Source: Porticoccaceae bacterium
GTDB lineage: Bacteria; Pseudomonadota; Gammaproteobacteria; Pseudomonadales; Porticoccaceae
Assembly (NCBI GenBank): GCA_002689135.1
Contig: NZEU01000021.1
Span: 18,553-57,671 of the forward strand
Length of the DNA stretch: 39,119 nucleotides
Direction: 5' to 3'
The notes under the pieces are model-generated. The model was given only the letters and a program-made list of their open reading frames with translations. It was not told where the DNA came from and did no database searches. The position numbers and the translations under genes are program-made. Of this stretch, positions 1 through 10,960 are shown piece after piece (positions within the stretch are counted from its first letter, which is position 1; every line of letters starts with the position of its first letter).

Positions 1-1
1 T

Positions 2-460
2 CAACCAATGACGGCCCAAGCAAAAGCGCTTTACCAATTGAGCGTAAACAACATTTATGACAGATTCATTACATTGGTCTCAAGTGGACGTGACCTTGAG
101 TCGGAGCATGTTTTAAATATTGCTCAAGGAAAAGTCTGGACCGGTAAAGATGCTATGGAATATGGGCTAGTTGATGAGTTGGGCGACCTTAAGGATGCCA
201 CCCAAATCGCTGCCAAGCTAGCAAAATTGGATCAGTACGAGATAGAATTTAAAGAATCGCCAAGCACCCTGTTTCAGAAACTTCTTAGAGGCTTAAATGT
301 ATATGTCTCCGAGGCTATAAAAGCGCTTTCATTTTATGAAGTGTTTACTCATCCGATGTCGGTTGCCGCATTGGACCCAACTTTTGACCATATGAGAACG
401 GTTTCCGTTCTAAATGATCCGCGAGGACTATACCTTTATTGTCATAATTGCCCAATTTGA
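2..460 (+). CDS. sppA: Signal peptide peptidase SppA (S49 family), C-terminal part; 5' end lies outside the window
   Basis: Open frame continues to the window edge; 'AQGKVWTGKDAMEYGLVDELGDLKDA' is a typical S49 C-terminal motif; C-terminus '...DPRGLYLYCHNCPI'. Confidence 0.85.
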   Translation, partial: QPMTAQAKALYQLSVNNIYDRFITLVSSGRDLESEHVLNIAQGKVWTGKDAMEYGLVDELGDLKDATQIAAKLAKLDQYEIEFKESPSTLFQKLLRGLNVYVSEAIKALSFYEVFTHPMSVAALDPTFDHMRTVSVLNDPRGLYLYCHNCPI

Positions 461-477
461 GCGAACTTGACAAATGA

Positions 478-1155
478 TCATAGGTCCAGCGCAGACTTGA
501 TCAGAGGTTGTGTAATCGGTCGCTTTTCACTTAAAGCTTTGAGATCAATTTTCTTCAAATCATCTACTACACTACCAGCACTTCGTTTAGTGCGATTAAA
601 CATGTAAACAGCCAAATCATGTGTGAAATTCAGTCCCATGCGTTTCGCTCTATATTTTATTAAGTTTAGAAGGTCAGCATCTCTGTAATCTTCGAAATGT
701 AACACCACTCCCGACTTCAGCCGAGTAATTAAATCAGGAAAACGAATATTCATTAAGTTTAATCGTTTATGAGAGGCGAAAACCAAACGAGTTCCGTTTT
801 CACAGCACCGATTAAAAAGATGGAAAACAGCTTTTTCCCAGTATTGGTTTAATAAAATAATATGAATATCATCCAAGCACACCAGCGACCCCTCTTCTAG
901 GCCCTCGAAGATTTTGTCTGTAGAGTTTGCATCCAATAGCCCTAAATTTATATACATCGAATCTCTTTCAAGTTTACAAGCGGCTTGTAATAAGTGAGAT
1001 AACCCAGTCCCCGCATTACCTGATAAAAAGATATATGGCTCAGATCGCTTTGACAAACATTGCATTGCAGTATGCTGAAGCGTTCCAAACGGGGCATAAA
1101 AATTTTCGAAAGTCGCTTCATCATCTAGCGTAATAGACAAACTAAGCTGACTCAC
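478..1155 (-). CDS. hda: DnaA regulatory inactivator Hda
   Basis: DnaA-like AAA+ protein of 225 aa; N-terminal clamp-binding-like 'QLSLSI'; 'GNAGTGLSHLLQAAC', 'VCLDDIHII', 'FPDLITRLKSG'. Confidence 0.9.
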   Translation of the reverse strand: MSQLSLSITLDDEATFENFYAPFGTLQHTAMQCLSKRSEPYIFLSGNAGTGLSHLLQAACKLERDSMYINLGLLDANSTDKIFEGLEEGSLVCLDDIHIILLNQYWEKAVFHLFNRCCENGTRLVFASHKRLNLMNIRFPDLITRLKSGVVLHFEDYRDADLLNLIKYRAKRMGLNFTHDLAVYMFNRTKRSAGSVVDDLKKIDLKALSEKRPITQPLIKSALDL

Positions 1156-2231
1156 TTTTTTACCCAGCGAAGCGCAATTTCACCCAACTCAAAAGATTGT
1201 TCGGCGACAACAGGAAGAAATTTGCCGCTCCTTAATAAGGACTTATATAGTCTGTGAGCTTCATCCTCAACGTTAACAACAATTTCAACTCTAGTCTCAT
1301 ATACTTCCGACGTTTGAATATTTTTAACCAACTCTAGCCGCTCAAGATTGATAATTAACTCTCTATATTGGGAATAGGAGTTAATTCCATCGATGATTAA
1401 CATTACTTTATTTTCTGCCGTCTGAGGAATAAAAACATAATGGTCAGCCACTCCATCTATGATTTTGTTTATTGAAACGTCCAAAAAATTTGAAATACTG
1501 GCAGATCGATAGTCACCTAATTTCCTTACATCTGCTACTTGATAGAGCCATGCACCACGAATTTCGCCCGTGGATGTTTTATAAAAACGTAGCATTAACC
1601 ATACATCACTCTCATATCTTTGGGATGCTTCAGCGATAATTTCAGCATCCATTCGCCAAGCGTTTTGTATAGGAAGAGAAAGTACGTCTTCAAGATCATA
1701 GTTGGGAGACACAAATGGAATACCCCGTTGATCTAGCATATTTTTCACTAGATTTACGATACCAGGCTGTGTCTGAATATTAACGAATTGGCGTCCTAGT
1801 TCCGCATCATCACTTAAAATCCAAATCAATACCAAAGGTCGATTAGATGGTAGAAGCGGAAATTTTTGCACACGCAAAAATCGCTCCATGGCAGTCGGAG
1901 AGAAACTTACTTTTAGACTAATTTTTTCTGGTTTATTCAAAGTTGTCTCAAGCGCATCGGAGTAACCCCAAACTTCGATGTAATCATCAAGATTATTAAG
2001 TGCTTCAACAAGTTCGTTTGCTGACGCCAGCTTGCTATTCCCCGTTAATTTGACCACCACCTTACGCAAAGCATCCCGTAACCCTTGCTCCATCGCCAGA
2101 CGACTTTGATTAGGAATTAAAACTTCTGTACTGTAAAGATCATTTACTTGTTTTCCCATACTTAATGGACTAAAAAACAAGGCCAAAGATAAAGAAACGA
2201 AATACGCGTAGAATTTCAAATTAATCTCCAT
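1152..2231 (-). CDS. DUF2066 domain-containing exported protein
   Basis: Located between hda and purM as in Pseudomonas-like genomes; internal Met (2231) starts a signal peptide 'MEINLKFYAYFVSLSLALFFSPLSMG'; 4 nt overlap with hda. Confidence 0.75.
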   Translation of the reverse strand: MEINLKFYAYFVSLSLALFFSPLSMGKQVNDLYSTEVLIPNQSRLAMEQGLRDALRKVVVKLTGNSKLASANELVEALNNLDDYIEVWGYSDALETTLNKPEKISLKVSFSPTAMERFLRVQKFPLLPSNRPLVLIWILSDDAELGRQFVNIQTQPGIVNLVKNMLDQRGIPFVSPNYDLEDVLSLPIQNAWRMDAEIIAEASQRYESDVWLMLRFYKTSTGEIRGAWLYQVADVRKLGDYRSASISNFLDVSINKIIDGVADHYVFIPQTAENKVMLIIDGINSYSQYRELIINLERLELVKNIQTSEVYETRVEIVVNVEDEAHRLYKSLLRSGKFLPVVAEQSFELGEIALRWVKK

Positions 2232-2315
2232 ATTAATAGGCTCAATATACCAGAGATTGATGAAAAATTTGGTCATTCACCTTAAAATAAAGAGTTTAAG
2301 ATTCTGTGAATTTAT

Positions 2316-3365
2316 ATGAGCGATAAAAACGAATCCGATAGTTACAAAAGTTCTGGAGTCGATATTGATGCCGGCGCGCAACTCGTAGAAGAAATTAAAG
2401 ATTCGGTAAGACGGACGAATAGATTCGGAGTTCTGTCCGGACTAGGCGGTTTTGGAGGGCTCTTCGAAATGCCAACCTCATTCCGTCAGCCTGTTCTCGT
2501 ATCCAGTACAGATGGCGTGGGCACAAAATTAAAGCTTGCAATAACGCACGATAAGTACCAAAACGTTGGCATAGACCTGGTAGCAATGTGCGTTAACGAT
2601 ATTATTTGCTCCGGGGCTGAACCTCTATTCTTTTTGGATTATTACGCAACAGGGAAATTAAATGTGCCAACTGCAACATCTGTTATCAAAAGTATCGCAA
2701 ATGGTTGTGAGCGGTCGGGTTGCGCGCTAATAGGAGGAGAAACAGCAGAAATGCCTGGCATGTACGGGGGAACTGATTTCGATCTCGCAGGATTTTGCGT
2801 TGGAATTGTAGAGAAAAGCAAAATTATAGATGGAAGCAAAGTGAGTGCAGGAGATTCCCTGCTTGCCCTACGCTCAAGCGGACCTCACTCTAATGGTTTT
2901 TCATTAATTCGGAAGGTAATAGAGGTGCGTGAAACGGCAATTGAAAATGCGTACATTAACAAAACACCTCTTATCGATTTATTGATGATGCCGACTAAAA
3001 TATATGTGAAATCTATATTAAATCTGCTTAAAGAGGTTTCCATTCATGGAATCGCTCATATTACTGGTGGAGGTCTCCTCGAGAATATACCGAGGTTTCT
3101 CCCACCTAATACCACAGCAAAAATAAATTGTTCCTCGTGGGAAATACCAAAGGTTTTTAATTGGATAAAACAAGAAGGTAACCTTGACTTAAGAGAGATG
3201 TATCGTACATTCAATTGCGGAATCGGCATGGTAATTTGTGTATCTCCCCGAGATATTGATCGAGCAATAATGGTACTAAAAAAATCAGGTGAGGAACCAT
3301 TCTTAATTGGACATGTCGAAACAAGCAATACAGTAGAAGCTAAAGTCTGTTTGGAGAGGTCTTAA
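2316..3365 (+). CDS. purM: Phosphoribosylformylglycinamidine cyclo-ligase (AIR synthetase)
   Basis: '[19 protein letters not shown]', '[15 protein letters not shown]', '[11 protein letters not shown]', '[16 protein letters not shown]'. Confidence 0.97.
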   Translation: MSDKNESDSYKSSGVDIDAGAQLVEEIKDSVRRTNRFGVLSGLGGFGGLFEMPTSFRQPVLVSSTDGVGTKLKLAITHDKYQNVGIDLVAMCVNDIICSGAEPLFFLDYYATGKLNVPTATSVIKSIANGCERSGCALIGGETAEMPGMYGGTDFDLAGFCVGIVEKSKIIDGSKVSAGDSLLALRSSGPHSNGFSLIRKVIEVRETAIENAYINKTPLIDLLMMPTKIYVKSILNLLKEVSIHGIAHITGGGLLENIPRFLPPNTTAKINCSSWEIPKVFNWIKQEGNLDLREMYRTFNCGIGMVICVSPRDIDRAIMVLKKSGEEPFLIGHVETSNTVEAKVCLERS

Positions 3366-3367
3366 AT

Positions 3368-4048
3368 ATGGAAAAAAATAGTGCCACAAATCGAATCGTT
3401 ATCCTTATCTCGGGTAATGGCACTAATCTCCAATCAATAATCAATGCTCGTAGTGTGGGAGAACTAAATGCCGAAATTGTCGCAGTGATCAGTGATCGAA
3501 GGAATGTCTTTGGCTTAGAGCGTGCAAAACTCGCTGGCATCCCTACAATTACTCTTGAACATACCCAATTCGGTCATCGCGATGAGTTTGACCTCACACT
3601 TGCCAAGACCGTGGCAAAATTTAACCCAACTTTAATTCTTTTATCTGGATTTATGCGTGTTCTAGGTAATAAATTTTTGCGCCACTTCCAACGTAACATT
3701 ATTAATATCCATCCCTCACTCCTTCCAAAATATAAAGGGCTCAAGACTCATCAAAGAGCAATAGAAGCGGGCGATTCTTTCGCGGGGGCAACGGTGCACT
3801 TCGTCAATGAATACCTCGATGCAGGGCCTTGTATTTTACAAGCAAAAGTAAAGATTGGCCCCGATGAAAATTGTGAATCATTAGCAAAAAGAGTACTAAA
3901 AATGGAGCATATTATTTTTCCGTTGGCAGTCCAGTGGTTCTGCGATAGACGCTTGGCGCTGAAAAATGGAATCGCTATTTTTGACGGCATCCCGCTTCCT
4001 AAAATGGGGCAGCAATTTAAAAATAGTAGTTCTATCCTGTATAGTTGA
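3368..4048 (+). CDS. purN: Phosphoribosylglycinamide formyltransferase
   Basis: 'RIVILISGNGTNLQSII', 'LSGFMRVL', 'NIHPSLLPKYKGLKTHQRAIEAGDSFAGATVHFV'. Confidence 0.96.
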   Translation: MEKNSATNRIVILISGNGTNLQSIINARSVGELNAEIVAVISDRRNVFGLERAKLAGIPTITLEHTQFGHRDEFDLTLAKTVAKFNPTLILLSGFMRVLGNKFLRHFQRNIINIHPSLLPKYKGLKTHQRAIEAGDSFAGATVHFVNEYLDAGPCILQAKVKIGPDENCESLAKRVLKMEHIIFPLAVQWFCDRRLALKNGIAIFDGIPLPKMGQQFKNSSSILYS

Positions 4049-4089
4049 TTTGGCACTTAAAACGAATTAGCGTGACTTTAGAGTATAAA

Positions 4090-4827
4090 ATGAAAAAACA
4101 TGTATTACTCTTGGTACTAAGTTTTTCAGCCGCAACTCCTATCCTCTGTAATGTGACAACTTCGGACGCGGTTATAGTTGAATCAACTGCAGAATATGCG
4201 GCAACCTTTAATGGCATTCCAATAAAAGCAAAAAAAACCGTCACCCGAGCCGATCATAATATCTATGAAGATATTTTAAATGCATCATCTATCTTTGGCA
4301 CTTTAACTCAAATGTCGAGGTATCAATTTGATGATAATGGTAAATTGAGACCCTTATATTCATATGATAAACGTGCTTTTTTTGGTGCGATTCGTCACGA
4401 GGAACAAGAGTTCTTGTGGAACGAAAATAAAATTATATTCAAGAAAAAAGGGGGACAGTCGGAAGTCGTTCTGCCAGCACACGCTTATGACACTATCACT
4501 CATCGTTTGCAATTGCGGCGCGATTTGGTTGGAAAGTCAGTTGTATTCGAATACGTTGTCATCAGTGGAGGAAAAAAACAACTTTACAACTATCGGAAAG
4601 TTGGCGAAGAAACTATTGAAACTCCATTCGGCTCAATCGAAACTATCGTTTTATCTCGAGAACGGGACAACAAATTTCGTCAAACAACTTTGTGGCTAGC
4701 AAAAAACTGGACATATTTTCTAGTAAAATTGGAGCAAATAGAAAATAATGAAAAATATAGGATGTTAATTCAAAATGCAGTAATTAATGGCAAGCAAATG
4801 GTCGCTAAAAATTTAGGTGACAAATGA
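4090..4827 (+). CDS. DUF3108 domain-containing exported protein
   Basis: Signal peptide from ATG 4090; follows purN as in Pseudomonas-like genomes; 'HRLQLRRDL...GKKQLYNYRKVGEETIETPFGSIETI'. Confidence 0.75.
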   Translation: MKKHVLLLVLSFSAATPILCNVTTSDAVIVESTAEYAATFNGIPIKAKKTVTRADHNIYEDILNASSIFGTLTQMSRYQFDDNGKLRPLYSYDKRAFFGAIRHEEQEFLWNENKIIFKKKGGQSEVVLPAHAYDTITHRLQLRRDLVGKSVVFEYVVISGGKKQLYNYRKVGEETIETPFGSIETIVLSRERDNKFRQTTLWLAKNWTYFLVKLEQIENNEKYRMLIQNAVINGKQMVAKNLGDK

Positions 4828-5669
4828 AAATTTCTCATAGTTTCAAGAGATCGCATGTATATATTATTTTACTATGTGTCGTAATCGCTGGTTTGGTTTC
4901 AACTTTATTCCTTATTAATCACCAAAACGGGAAAATTGACTCTTCACTAGTTTCCACTAGCGAAACGGATAAGACCGCTGCCGAAAAACCTATCGATCCA
5001 ATAATTCCCGAAGCGATAATTCCCTCACTAACTCCGAAGCTAGTTACTCAGGAAGTCGACACAACGGTCGTAGAGCAAGTCACTCTACCAACATTGAATG
5101 AAAGTGATTCTTTCTTGAGAGATAATTTGTCTATTATCTCGTCAGACTCATCGTTTCTGCGGTGGATTACGAAAGATGACCTCTTCAGAAGAGTTGCAAG
5201 TTATTTTGATGGTTTGTCACGCGGCGTCATATTAAATAAAATTTTTCCTCTAAGTGCACCTGAGGGTGACTTTACTATACACAAGAGTGGTGATGAGCTT
5301 CTCCTAAACGCTGGAAATTACGAGCGTTATAGTAAAACCATAGATGTCATACTAAGCGTGGACATGGCATTGATAGCAGAAGTATTTCACAATACTCGTC
5401 CACTATTAGAAGCCGCTTTCGCAGAAATGGGCTATAACTCTCGACAAATGGATGGAATTATTTTGCAATCAATTGAGCAAATTTTATCAACACCTATAAT
5501 AGCGAGACCTATTGCGTTATCGCAGGAATCAGTTCTCTACCAATTTGCAGACCCAGATCTAGAACAATTATCTCCTATCCAAAAACAGTTGTTGCGCGCG
5601 GGACCCGAGAACACGCAAAAACTTCAATTTCAGGCTTTAGAGTTAAAGGATGCGCTTCTTAATCCTTAG
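4824..5669 (+). CDS. DUF3014 domain-containing membrane-anchored protein
   Basis: N-terminal TM helix, Pro/Thr-rich linker, then 'DSFLRDNLSIISSD..RWITKDDLFRRVASYFDGLSRGVI'; ATGA overlap with upstream gene. Confidence 0.65.
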   Translation: MKISHSFKRSHVYIILLCVVIAGLVSTLFLINHQNGKIDSSLVSTSETDKTAAEKPIDPIIPEAIIPSLTPKLVTQEVDTTVVEQVTLPTLNESDSFLRDNLSIISSDSSFLRWITKDDLFRRVASYFDGLSRGVILNKIFPLSAPEGDFTIHKSGDELLLNAGNYERYSKTIDVILSVDMALIAEVFHNTRPLLEAAFAEMGYNSRQMDGIILQSIEQILSTPIIARPIALSQESVLYQFADPDLEQLSPIQKQLLRAGPENTQKLQFQALELKDALLNP

Positions 5670-5683
5670 TAACTATTCTAAAC

Positions 5684-6250
5684 TCATGCTTTAGGGAGTG
5701 TCACTCCCCGCTGTTTCTGATACTTTCCGTCTCTATCCGCATAAGAAATTTCGCAGAGCTCATCTGATTCAAAAAATAACATTTGCGCTACACCCTCGTT
5801 GGCATATATTTTTGCAGGCAGATTGGTAGTATTCGAAAATTCCAACGTAACGTGCCCTTCCCATTCAGGCTCCAAAGGTGTCACATTTACAATAATACCG
5901 CATCTTGCGTACGTTGATTTTCCAACACAAACAGTTAACACTTTGCGGGGGATCCTGAAATATTCAATAGTCCTTGCCAGGGCAAAAGAATTTGGGGGAA
6001 TTAAACAAAAATCTCCTGAGATGTCTACAAAAGCGTCGGGATCAAAATACTTGGGATCAACAGTTTTGGAATGGACGTTAGTGAAAATCTTAAATTCATC
6101 AGCACAGCGAACATCATATCCGTAACTTGAAACTCCGTAGGATATAACTTTTTTACCGGAAACATCTTTTATTTGCCCTCCTTCGAATGGTTCGATCATA
6201 CCCATCTCTATAGCCATCTTACTGATCCACTTATCTGATTTGATACTCAT
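5684..6250 (-). CDS. dcd: dCTP deaminase
   Basis: '[22 protein letters not shown]', '[13 protein letters not shown]', '[33 protein letters not shown]'. Confidence 0.96.
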   Translation of the reverse strand: MSIKSDKWISKMAIEMGMIEPFEGGQIKDVSGKKVISYGVSSYGYDVRCADEFKIFTNVHSKTVDPKYFDPDAFVDISGDFCLIPPNSFALARTIEYFRIPRKVLTVCVGKSTYARCGIIVNVTPLEPEWEGHVTLEFSNTTNLPAKIYANEGVAQMLFFESDELCEISYADRDGKYQKQRGVTLPKA

Positions 6251-6342
6251 AAATTTGACTCCAAGCGTTATGCCCTCAAGCTTGCCACTATAGCTTAGAA
6301 TGGCTTACCATCGATCGCAGAAAATTTTATCTTTTAACAAAA

Positions 6343-7143
6343 TTAATCTATTACCAACTCAAGTTTATTTTCTTGTCGTCGAGAAAGAATTTTTCCGACT
6401 GAATCTGCCATGCTCTTACAAGCAAGGGCCGCTTTGCTTTTTGCATCCGCTACTATTACCGGTATTCCCTGATCACCGTATTCCCTGATACCCCTATCCA
6501 ATGCTAATTGCCCGAGTACAATAGTATTATATTCCAAAGCAATCGTTGCACCACCGCCAGTTCCAAAAATCTCTTGGTTTTGACCACAAAAGCTACACTC
6601 ATGCATCGCCATATTTTCAACCACTCCTAGAATGGGAACATGCATTTTACTGAACATCTCAATTCCGCGTTTTGCGTCCAACAAGGCTATATCCTGGGGC
6701 GTTGTTACGATAATTACGCCGGCAAGTGCTATTTGTTGCGCAAGCGTCAGTTGAATATCGCCAGTGCCGGGGGGCATATCTACTAAAAGAACATCCAGAG
6801 CACCCCAGTCGGTGAAATTTAACATCTGTTTTAGGGCCCCAGAGGCCATAGGCCCTCGCCACGCCATTGGCGTTGTTTCGGTTACAAGATACGACATTGA
6901 CATGGTACTTAACCCAAAACTTTTTACGGGTAAAAGTTTTTTTCCATCAATAGATTCTGGACGTGTCCCCTCGGTTACACCGAGCATCTTAGCAATACTT
7001 GGACCATATATATCCGCATCTAAAAGCCCTACTTCGTACCCGCCATGGGATAATCCTAGTGCTAAATTAACTGCAACCGTCGACTTCCCGACTCCTCCTT
7101 TACCCGACGCAACCGCAACAACACTTTTTACATCATTAATCAA
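6343..7143 (-). CDS. apbC: Mrp/ApbC-type Fe-S carrier P-loop NTPase (short form)
   Basis: 'VAVASGKGGVGKSTVAVNLAL', 'LLDADIYGPSI', 'DMPPGTGD', 'ECSFCGQNQEIFGTGGG' (CxxC). Confidence 0.92.
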   Translation of the reverse strand: MINDVKSVVAVASGKGGVGKSTVAVNLALGLSHGGYEVGLLDADIYGPSIAKMLGVTEGTRPESIDGKKLLPVKSFGLSTMSMSYLVTETTPMAWRGPMASGALKQMLNFTDWGALDVLLVDMPPGTGDIQLTLAQQIALAGVIIVTTPQDIALLDAKRGIEMFSKMHVPILGVVENMAMHECSFCGQNQEIFGTGGGATIALEYNTIVLGQLALDRGIREYGDQGIPVIVADAKSKAALACKSMADSVGKILSRRQENKLELVID

Positions 7144-7270
7144 AATTCACCCCGCAAAATAAAATGTTCCTTTAGTAAACTAACAACATTTACAAGAATA
7201 ACAAATGAAAAGTTAATTCAAACTATATATGATTAAATCTCTTATTATTTTATGCTGGACATGACTTCTA

Positions 7271-9289
7271 ATGTCTTCTGTTCGAAAAATACTTGTCACT
7301 AGCGCGCTCCCATACGCTAATGCCCCATTACATCTTGGGCACATACTTGAGTACACACAAACAGACATTTGGACCCGATTCCAAAAAATACGCGGTAATG
7401 ATTGTTACTACGTTTGCGCTGATGATGCACACGGGACTGCCATCATGCTTACAGCGGACGAACAACAGATTTCTCCGGAGGAACACATTAAGAAAATGCA
7501 AGCATCCCATGAGGCTGACTTTTCAGATTTCTTAATTGATGTTGACCACTTTCACTCCACCCACTCAGATGAGAACAAAATATTAGTCGAATTAATATAC
7601 AAACGTTTGGTCGATCGAGGCTTTATTGTCCAAAAAGCCATAGTACAGTCTTACGATTCCAAGAAAGAAATCTTTTTGGCAGACCGTTATATAAAAGGAC
7701 AATGTCCCAAGTGTAAAGCGTTTGATCAGTACGGAGATAATTGTGAAATTTGCGGTGCTACCTATCAAGCTACAGAATTGATTAATCCAATATCAGTTCT
7801 CTCTGGTACTACTCCCGTAACTAAAGAGTCGATACACTACTTTTTTAAACTCTCAGAATTTACTGATTACTTAAAATCCTGGACTTCGGGCAAACATTTG
7901 CAACCAGAAGTTTCGAATAAATTACGTGAATGGCTAAATGATGGCCTAAAAGATTGGGATATAAGTCGCGATGCACCCTACTTTGGTTTCAAAATTCCAG
8001 GCACATCGAAAAAATATTTTTACGTTTGGCTTGATGCACCAATTGGTTACATGGCTAGCTTTAAGGCTTTATGTAAAAAAAATGATATCAATTTCGATAC
8101 TTTTTGGAGTTCTGACAGTAAGGCGGAGCTCTATCATTTTATTGGTAAAGATATAGTGAACTTTCATGCTTTATTTTGGCCTGCCATTCTGGAGAGCACT
8201 GGTTTCCGCACACCGACCGAAATTGCGGTGCATGGCTTTGTAACAATAAATGGTTTGAAAATGTCCAAGTCTAGAGGCACCTTCATAAATGCTAGGGACT
8301 ATTTAGAACATTTAGATCCCGAATATCTTCGTTACTATTATGCAAGCAAGTTATCTCGGTCAATCGATGATGTAGATTTAAATTTCGATGACTTTGTCCA
8401 GAAAGTCAATAGTGATCTCGTTGGGAAAGTGGTGAACATTGCTAGTAGATGCGCAAAATTTGTAACCCATGGTAATGCTGGCGTTTTGTCGAAAACGATC
8501 CACAATTCTGAACTTTTGGGAAAGGTATCAGGTATCTCAGTTACCATTGCCAGACTTTACGAAAAACGAGATTTTAGTGGAGTGGTTCGATTAATTATGG
8601 CTGAGGCGGATTCGATAAATGAATATATCACCGCATCAGAGCCTTGGAAGCTAAACAAAGATGAGGAAAAAAAACAAGAGGTCCAGGATATCTGTTCATT
8701 GGGAATTAATTTGTTCCGTATCCTCATGATCTACCTAAAGCCGATCCTTCCTAAAACAGCAAAAGCCAGCGAAGTTTTTTTAAATGATGAGTTGAATTGG
8801 AGTGGTATAACTCGGCCACTGACAGATCACCAGATTGAAACTTTTTCACCAATGATCAAAAGAATTGACAAAAACTCAATCGAATCTATGCTTTCAGGAA
8901 ACAAGGCTTATTCAAATGAAAAAGTAACAGCAAAAATCAAGGCTGACGTTAATCTAAACGCAGTTGAGGAGGTAGAAATTGAAGAATTCCAAAAAATAGA
9001 TCTCCGAATCGCAAAAATCATCAAAGCTGAGACAGTTCAAGGGGCAGATAAGTTAGTGAAGCTAACTTTAGATATTGGGACGGAAACAAGACAAGTTTTG
9101 TCAGGAATAAAATCTGCTTATCTCCCTGAACAACTTGAAGGTAGGCTAACGTTAATGATAGCAAATATCGCTCCTCGCGAAATGCGATTTGGTACTTCTC
9201 ATGGAATGGTGCTTGCCGCAAGCTCAAAAAATGGTGTCTATCTGCTGGAACCTGACATCGGAGCGGCTCCAGGACAGAGAGTGACCTGA
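7271..9289 (+). CDS. metG: Methionyl-tRNA synthetase with C-terminal tRNA-binding domain
   Basis: '[23 protein letters not shown]', zinc motif '[18 protein letters not shown]', '[10 protein letters not shown]', C-terminal '[31 protein letters not shown]'. Confidence 0.98.
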   Translation: MSSVRKILVTSALPYANAPLHLGHILEYTQTDIWTRFQKIRGNDCYYVCADDAHGTAIMLTADEQQISPEEHIKKMQASHEADFSDFLIDVDHFHSTHSDENKILVELIYKRLVDRGFIVQKAIVQSYDSKKEIFLADRYIKGQCPKCKAFDQYGDNCEICGATYQATELINPISVLSGTTPVTKESIHYFFKLSEFTDYLKSWTSGKHLQPEVSNKLREWLNDGLKDWDISRDAPYFGFKIPGTSKKYFYVWLDAPIGYMASFKALCKKNDINFDTFWSSDSKAELYHFIGKDIVNFHALFWPAILESTGFRTPTEIAVHGFVTINGLKMSKSRGTFINARDYLEHLDPEYLRYYYASKLSRSIDDVDLNFDDFVQKVNSDLVGKVVNIASRCAKFVTHGNAGVLSKTIHNSELLGKVSGISVTIARLYEKRDFSGVVRLIMAEADSINEYITASEPWKLNKDEEKKQEVQDICSLGINLFRILMIYLKPILPKTAKASEVFLNDELNWSGITRPLTDHQIETFSPMIKRIDKNSIESMLSGNKAYSNEKVTAKIKADVNLNAVEEVEIEEFQKIDLRIAKIIKAETVQGADKLVKLTLDIGTETRQVLSGIKSAYLPEQLEGRLTLMIANIAPREMRFGTSHGMVLAASSKNGVYLLEPDIGAAPGQRVT

Positions 9290-9355
9290 AGCAATAAAAA
9301 AATCTAACCTTGGCAAAGTTGAGTGCTCAAATTTCTGGTTTATTGGGGATAACGG

Positions 9356-9940
9356 ATGCTCACAATAGAAGAATTCACTTACTTAATTATTGTGGCTAGC
9401 CTCAGTAATAACTATGTATTGGTGCAAACCTTAGGGGTTAGTCATTCCATCCGCCTTCCTTATAATACGGAAGTCGTTCACGCAATCGCGGTGGTAACAA
9501 CCTCAGTGATGATGATCAGTGCGGGAATTAGTCATTGTTTTGAAACGATAATTCTCGGACCTCTGCAACTAGTATATTTACGCACCCTCTCTTTCATGCT
9601 ATTAATTTTTACAGTCATCATGTTTCATAAATACTTTATAAAAAAATATAAGGTTCTCACCGATAAATTTTTTAATGTTTTCTTTCCACTGTTGTTTAGT
9701 AACTCAGCAATTTTGGGAATCGCTTTGCATAATTCTCAGAACGTAACATCAGTTTTTCAAGCGATGTCTCACGGCCTTGGCGCGGGAGTCGGTTTCTCCA
9801 TAGTTCTAATTTCATTTGCAAACATTCGGGAAAAGATAACTGGACCCCACATACCCCTTCACCTCCGAGGAGCGCCCATTGCCTTGATTACGATAGGACT
9901 AATTTCCATGGCCTTTTCAGGATTCCGTGGGATAGTGTGA
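9356..9940 (+). CDS. rnfA: RnfA-like membrane subunit (RnfA/NqrE family), lacking the cluster-ligand cysteines
   Basis: 'SNNYVLVQTLGVSHSI', 'LVYLRTLSFMLLIFTVI', 'FFPLLFSNSAILGIAL', 'LRGAPIALITIGLISMAFSGFRGIV' align collinearly with remembered RsxA/RnfA. Confidence 0.93.
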   Translation: MLTIEEFTYLIIVASLSNNYVLVQTLGVSHSIRLPYNTEVVHAIAVVTTSVMMISAGISHCFETIILGPLQLVYLRTLSFMLLIFTVIMFHKYFIKKYKVLTDKFFNVFFPLLFSNSAILGIALHNSQNVTSVFQAMSHGLGAGVGFSIVLISFANIREKITGPHIPLHLRGAPIALITIGLISMAFSGFRGIV

Positions 9941-10960
9941 ATGAGTAGTTTAATACGCAGAAACCCCAAACGAAGCGGTACCCAAACAATATTACTCGTG
10001 ATTTTAGCGTGCCTACCGGGTTTCGTTGCACTCTCTTGGTACTTTGGCTGGGGTGTTTTTTTAAACGTTTTCATCTGCGTTATCAGCTCAACAATCTTTG
10101 AGGCCATTGCAATAAGTTTTAAAAAAAAATTGCCATATTATTGTCTGAAAGACTTCAGTACATTGTTAACTGCTGTCTTGATTGGCTTATCATTACCACC
10201 TCTTTGCCCTTGGTGGTTACCCATCATAGGATGCATTGTGGCAATCCTAATAGGAAAGTATGCTTATGGCGGCTTTGGAGCCAGCCCTTTCAATCCTGCA
10301 ATGGTAGGCTATGTAACGTTATTGTTATGTTTCCCTTTTTTAATGAGCCAATGGGTAGCAGTGGACGCGCCTTACTCTAACAACATCCAGCACCCAACGC
10401 TGATTAAATCGATGGCGATAAAAATTGGCAATTTACAGCAATTCGACGGTATTACTGGCGCAACTCCTCTTGAGGTTTTTAGGCAAAATAATGGTCTTCT
10501 TGTCCACCAACTGTACTCAGAGAAAAAAATTTTTTCACAGAGTGGGTGGGCTGGAGTCGGCTGGGAATGGGTTAACCTAGGGTTTCTTTTAGGTGGTCTA
10601 TTCTTAGTTTTTTCCAAAATAATTTCTTGGCATGCACCCACTGGAATGCTGGGAAGCATTACAATTCTGTCACTCATTTTTTGGGATTCCGGAAGCTCTG
10701 CGAGTCTCGGGTCCCCAATCTTCCACCTTTTTAGCGGAGCGACTATGATAGGCGCTTTTTTTATAATTACTGACCCCGCATCCTCTACAACGAGTACGGA
10801 AGGTCGTCTTGCTTTTGGAGTTCTCATTGGTGCTTTAGTGTTCTTTCTACGTGGCTGGAGTGACTATCCAGATGGCTTAGCCTTCGCAGTCCTTATAGCC
10901 AACTTCCTAGCCCCGACGATAGATAAGTATGTCGTTATAACCGCTGATAGCGATAAATGA
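9941..10960 (+). CDS. rnfD: RnfD-like membrane flavoprotein subunit (RnfD/NqrB family)
   Basis: 'GGFGASPFNPAMVGYV', flavinylation motif 'DGITGATPLEVF', 'LFSGATMIGAFFIITDPASSTT', 'DYPDGLAFAVLIANFLAPTID'. Confidence 0.95.
   Translation: MSSLIRRNPKRSGTQTILLVILACLPGFVALSWYFGWGVFLNVFICVISSTIFEAIAISFKKKLPYYCLKDFSTLLTAVLIGLSLPPLCPWWLPIIGCIVAILIGKYAYGGFGASPFNPAMVGYVTLLLCFPFLMSQWVAVDAPYSNNIQHPTLIKSMAIKIGNLQQFDGITGATPLEVFRQNNGLLVHQLYSEKKIFSQSGWAGVGWEWVNLGFLLGGLFLVFSKIISWHAPTGMLGSITILSLIFWDSGSSASLGSPIFHLFSGATMIGAFFIITDPASSTTSTEGRLAFGVLIGALVFFLRGWSDYPDGLAFAVLIANFLAPTIDKYVVITADSDK

Noticed and set aside
5799-6125. 108-aa plus-strand ORF antisense to dcd
   Set aside because: Fully contained in dcd, which has convincing conserved motifs; considered a spurious ORF.
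6764-7162. 132-aa plus-strand ORF antisense to mrp/apbC
   Set aside because: Low-complexity Pro/Ser-rich mirror frame of a conserved ATPase gene; no independent support.
10372-10827. 151-aa minus-strand ORF antisense to rnfD
   Set aside because: Lies wholly inside a confidently identified membrane-protein gene; composition looks like a mirrored frame, with no recognisable domain or ribosome-binding context.
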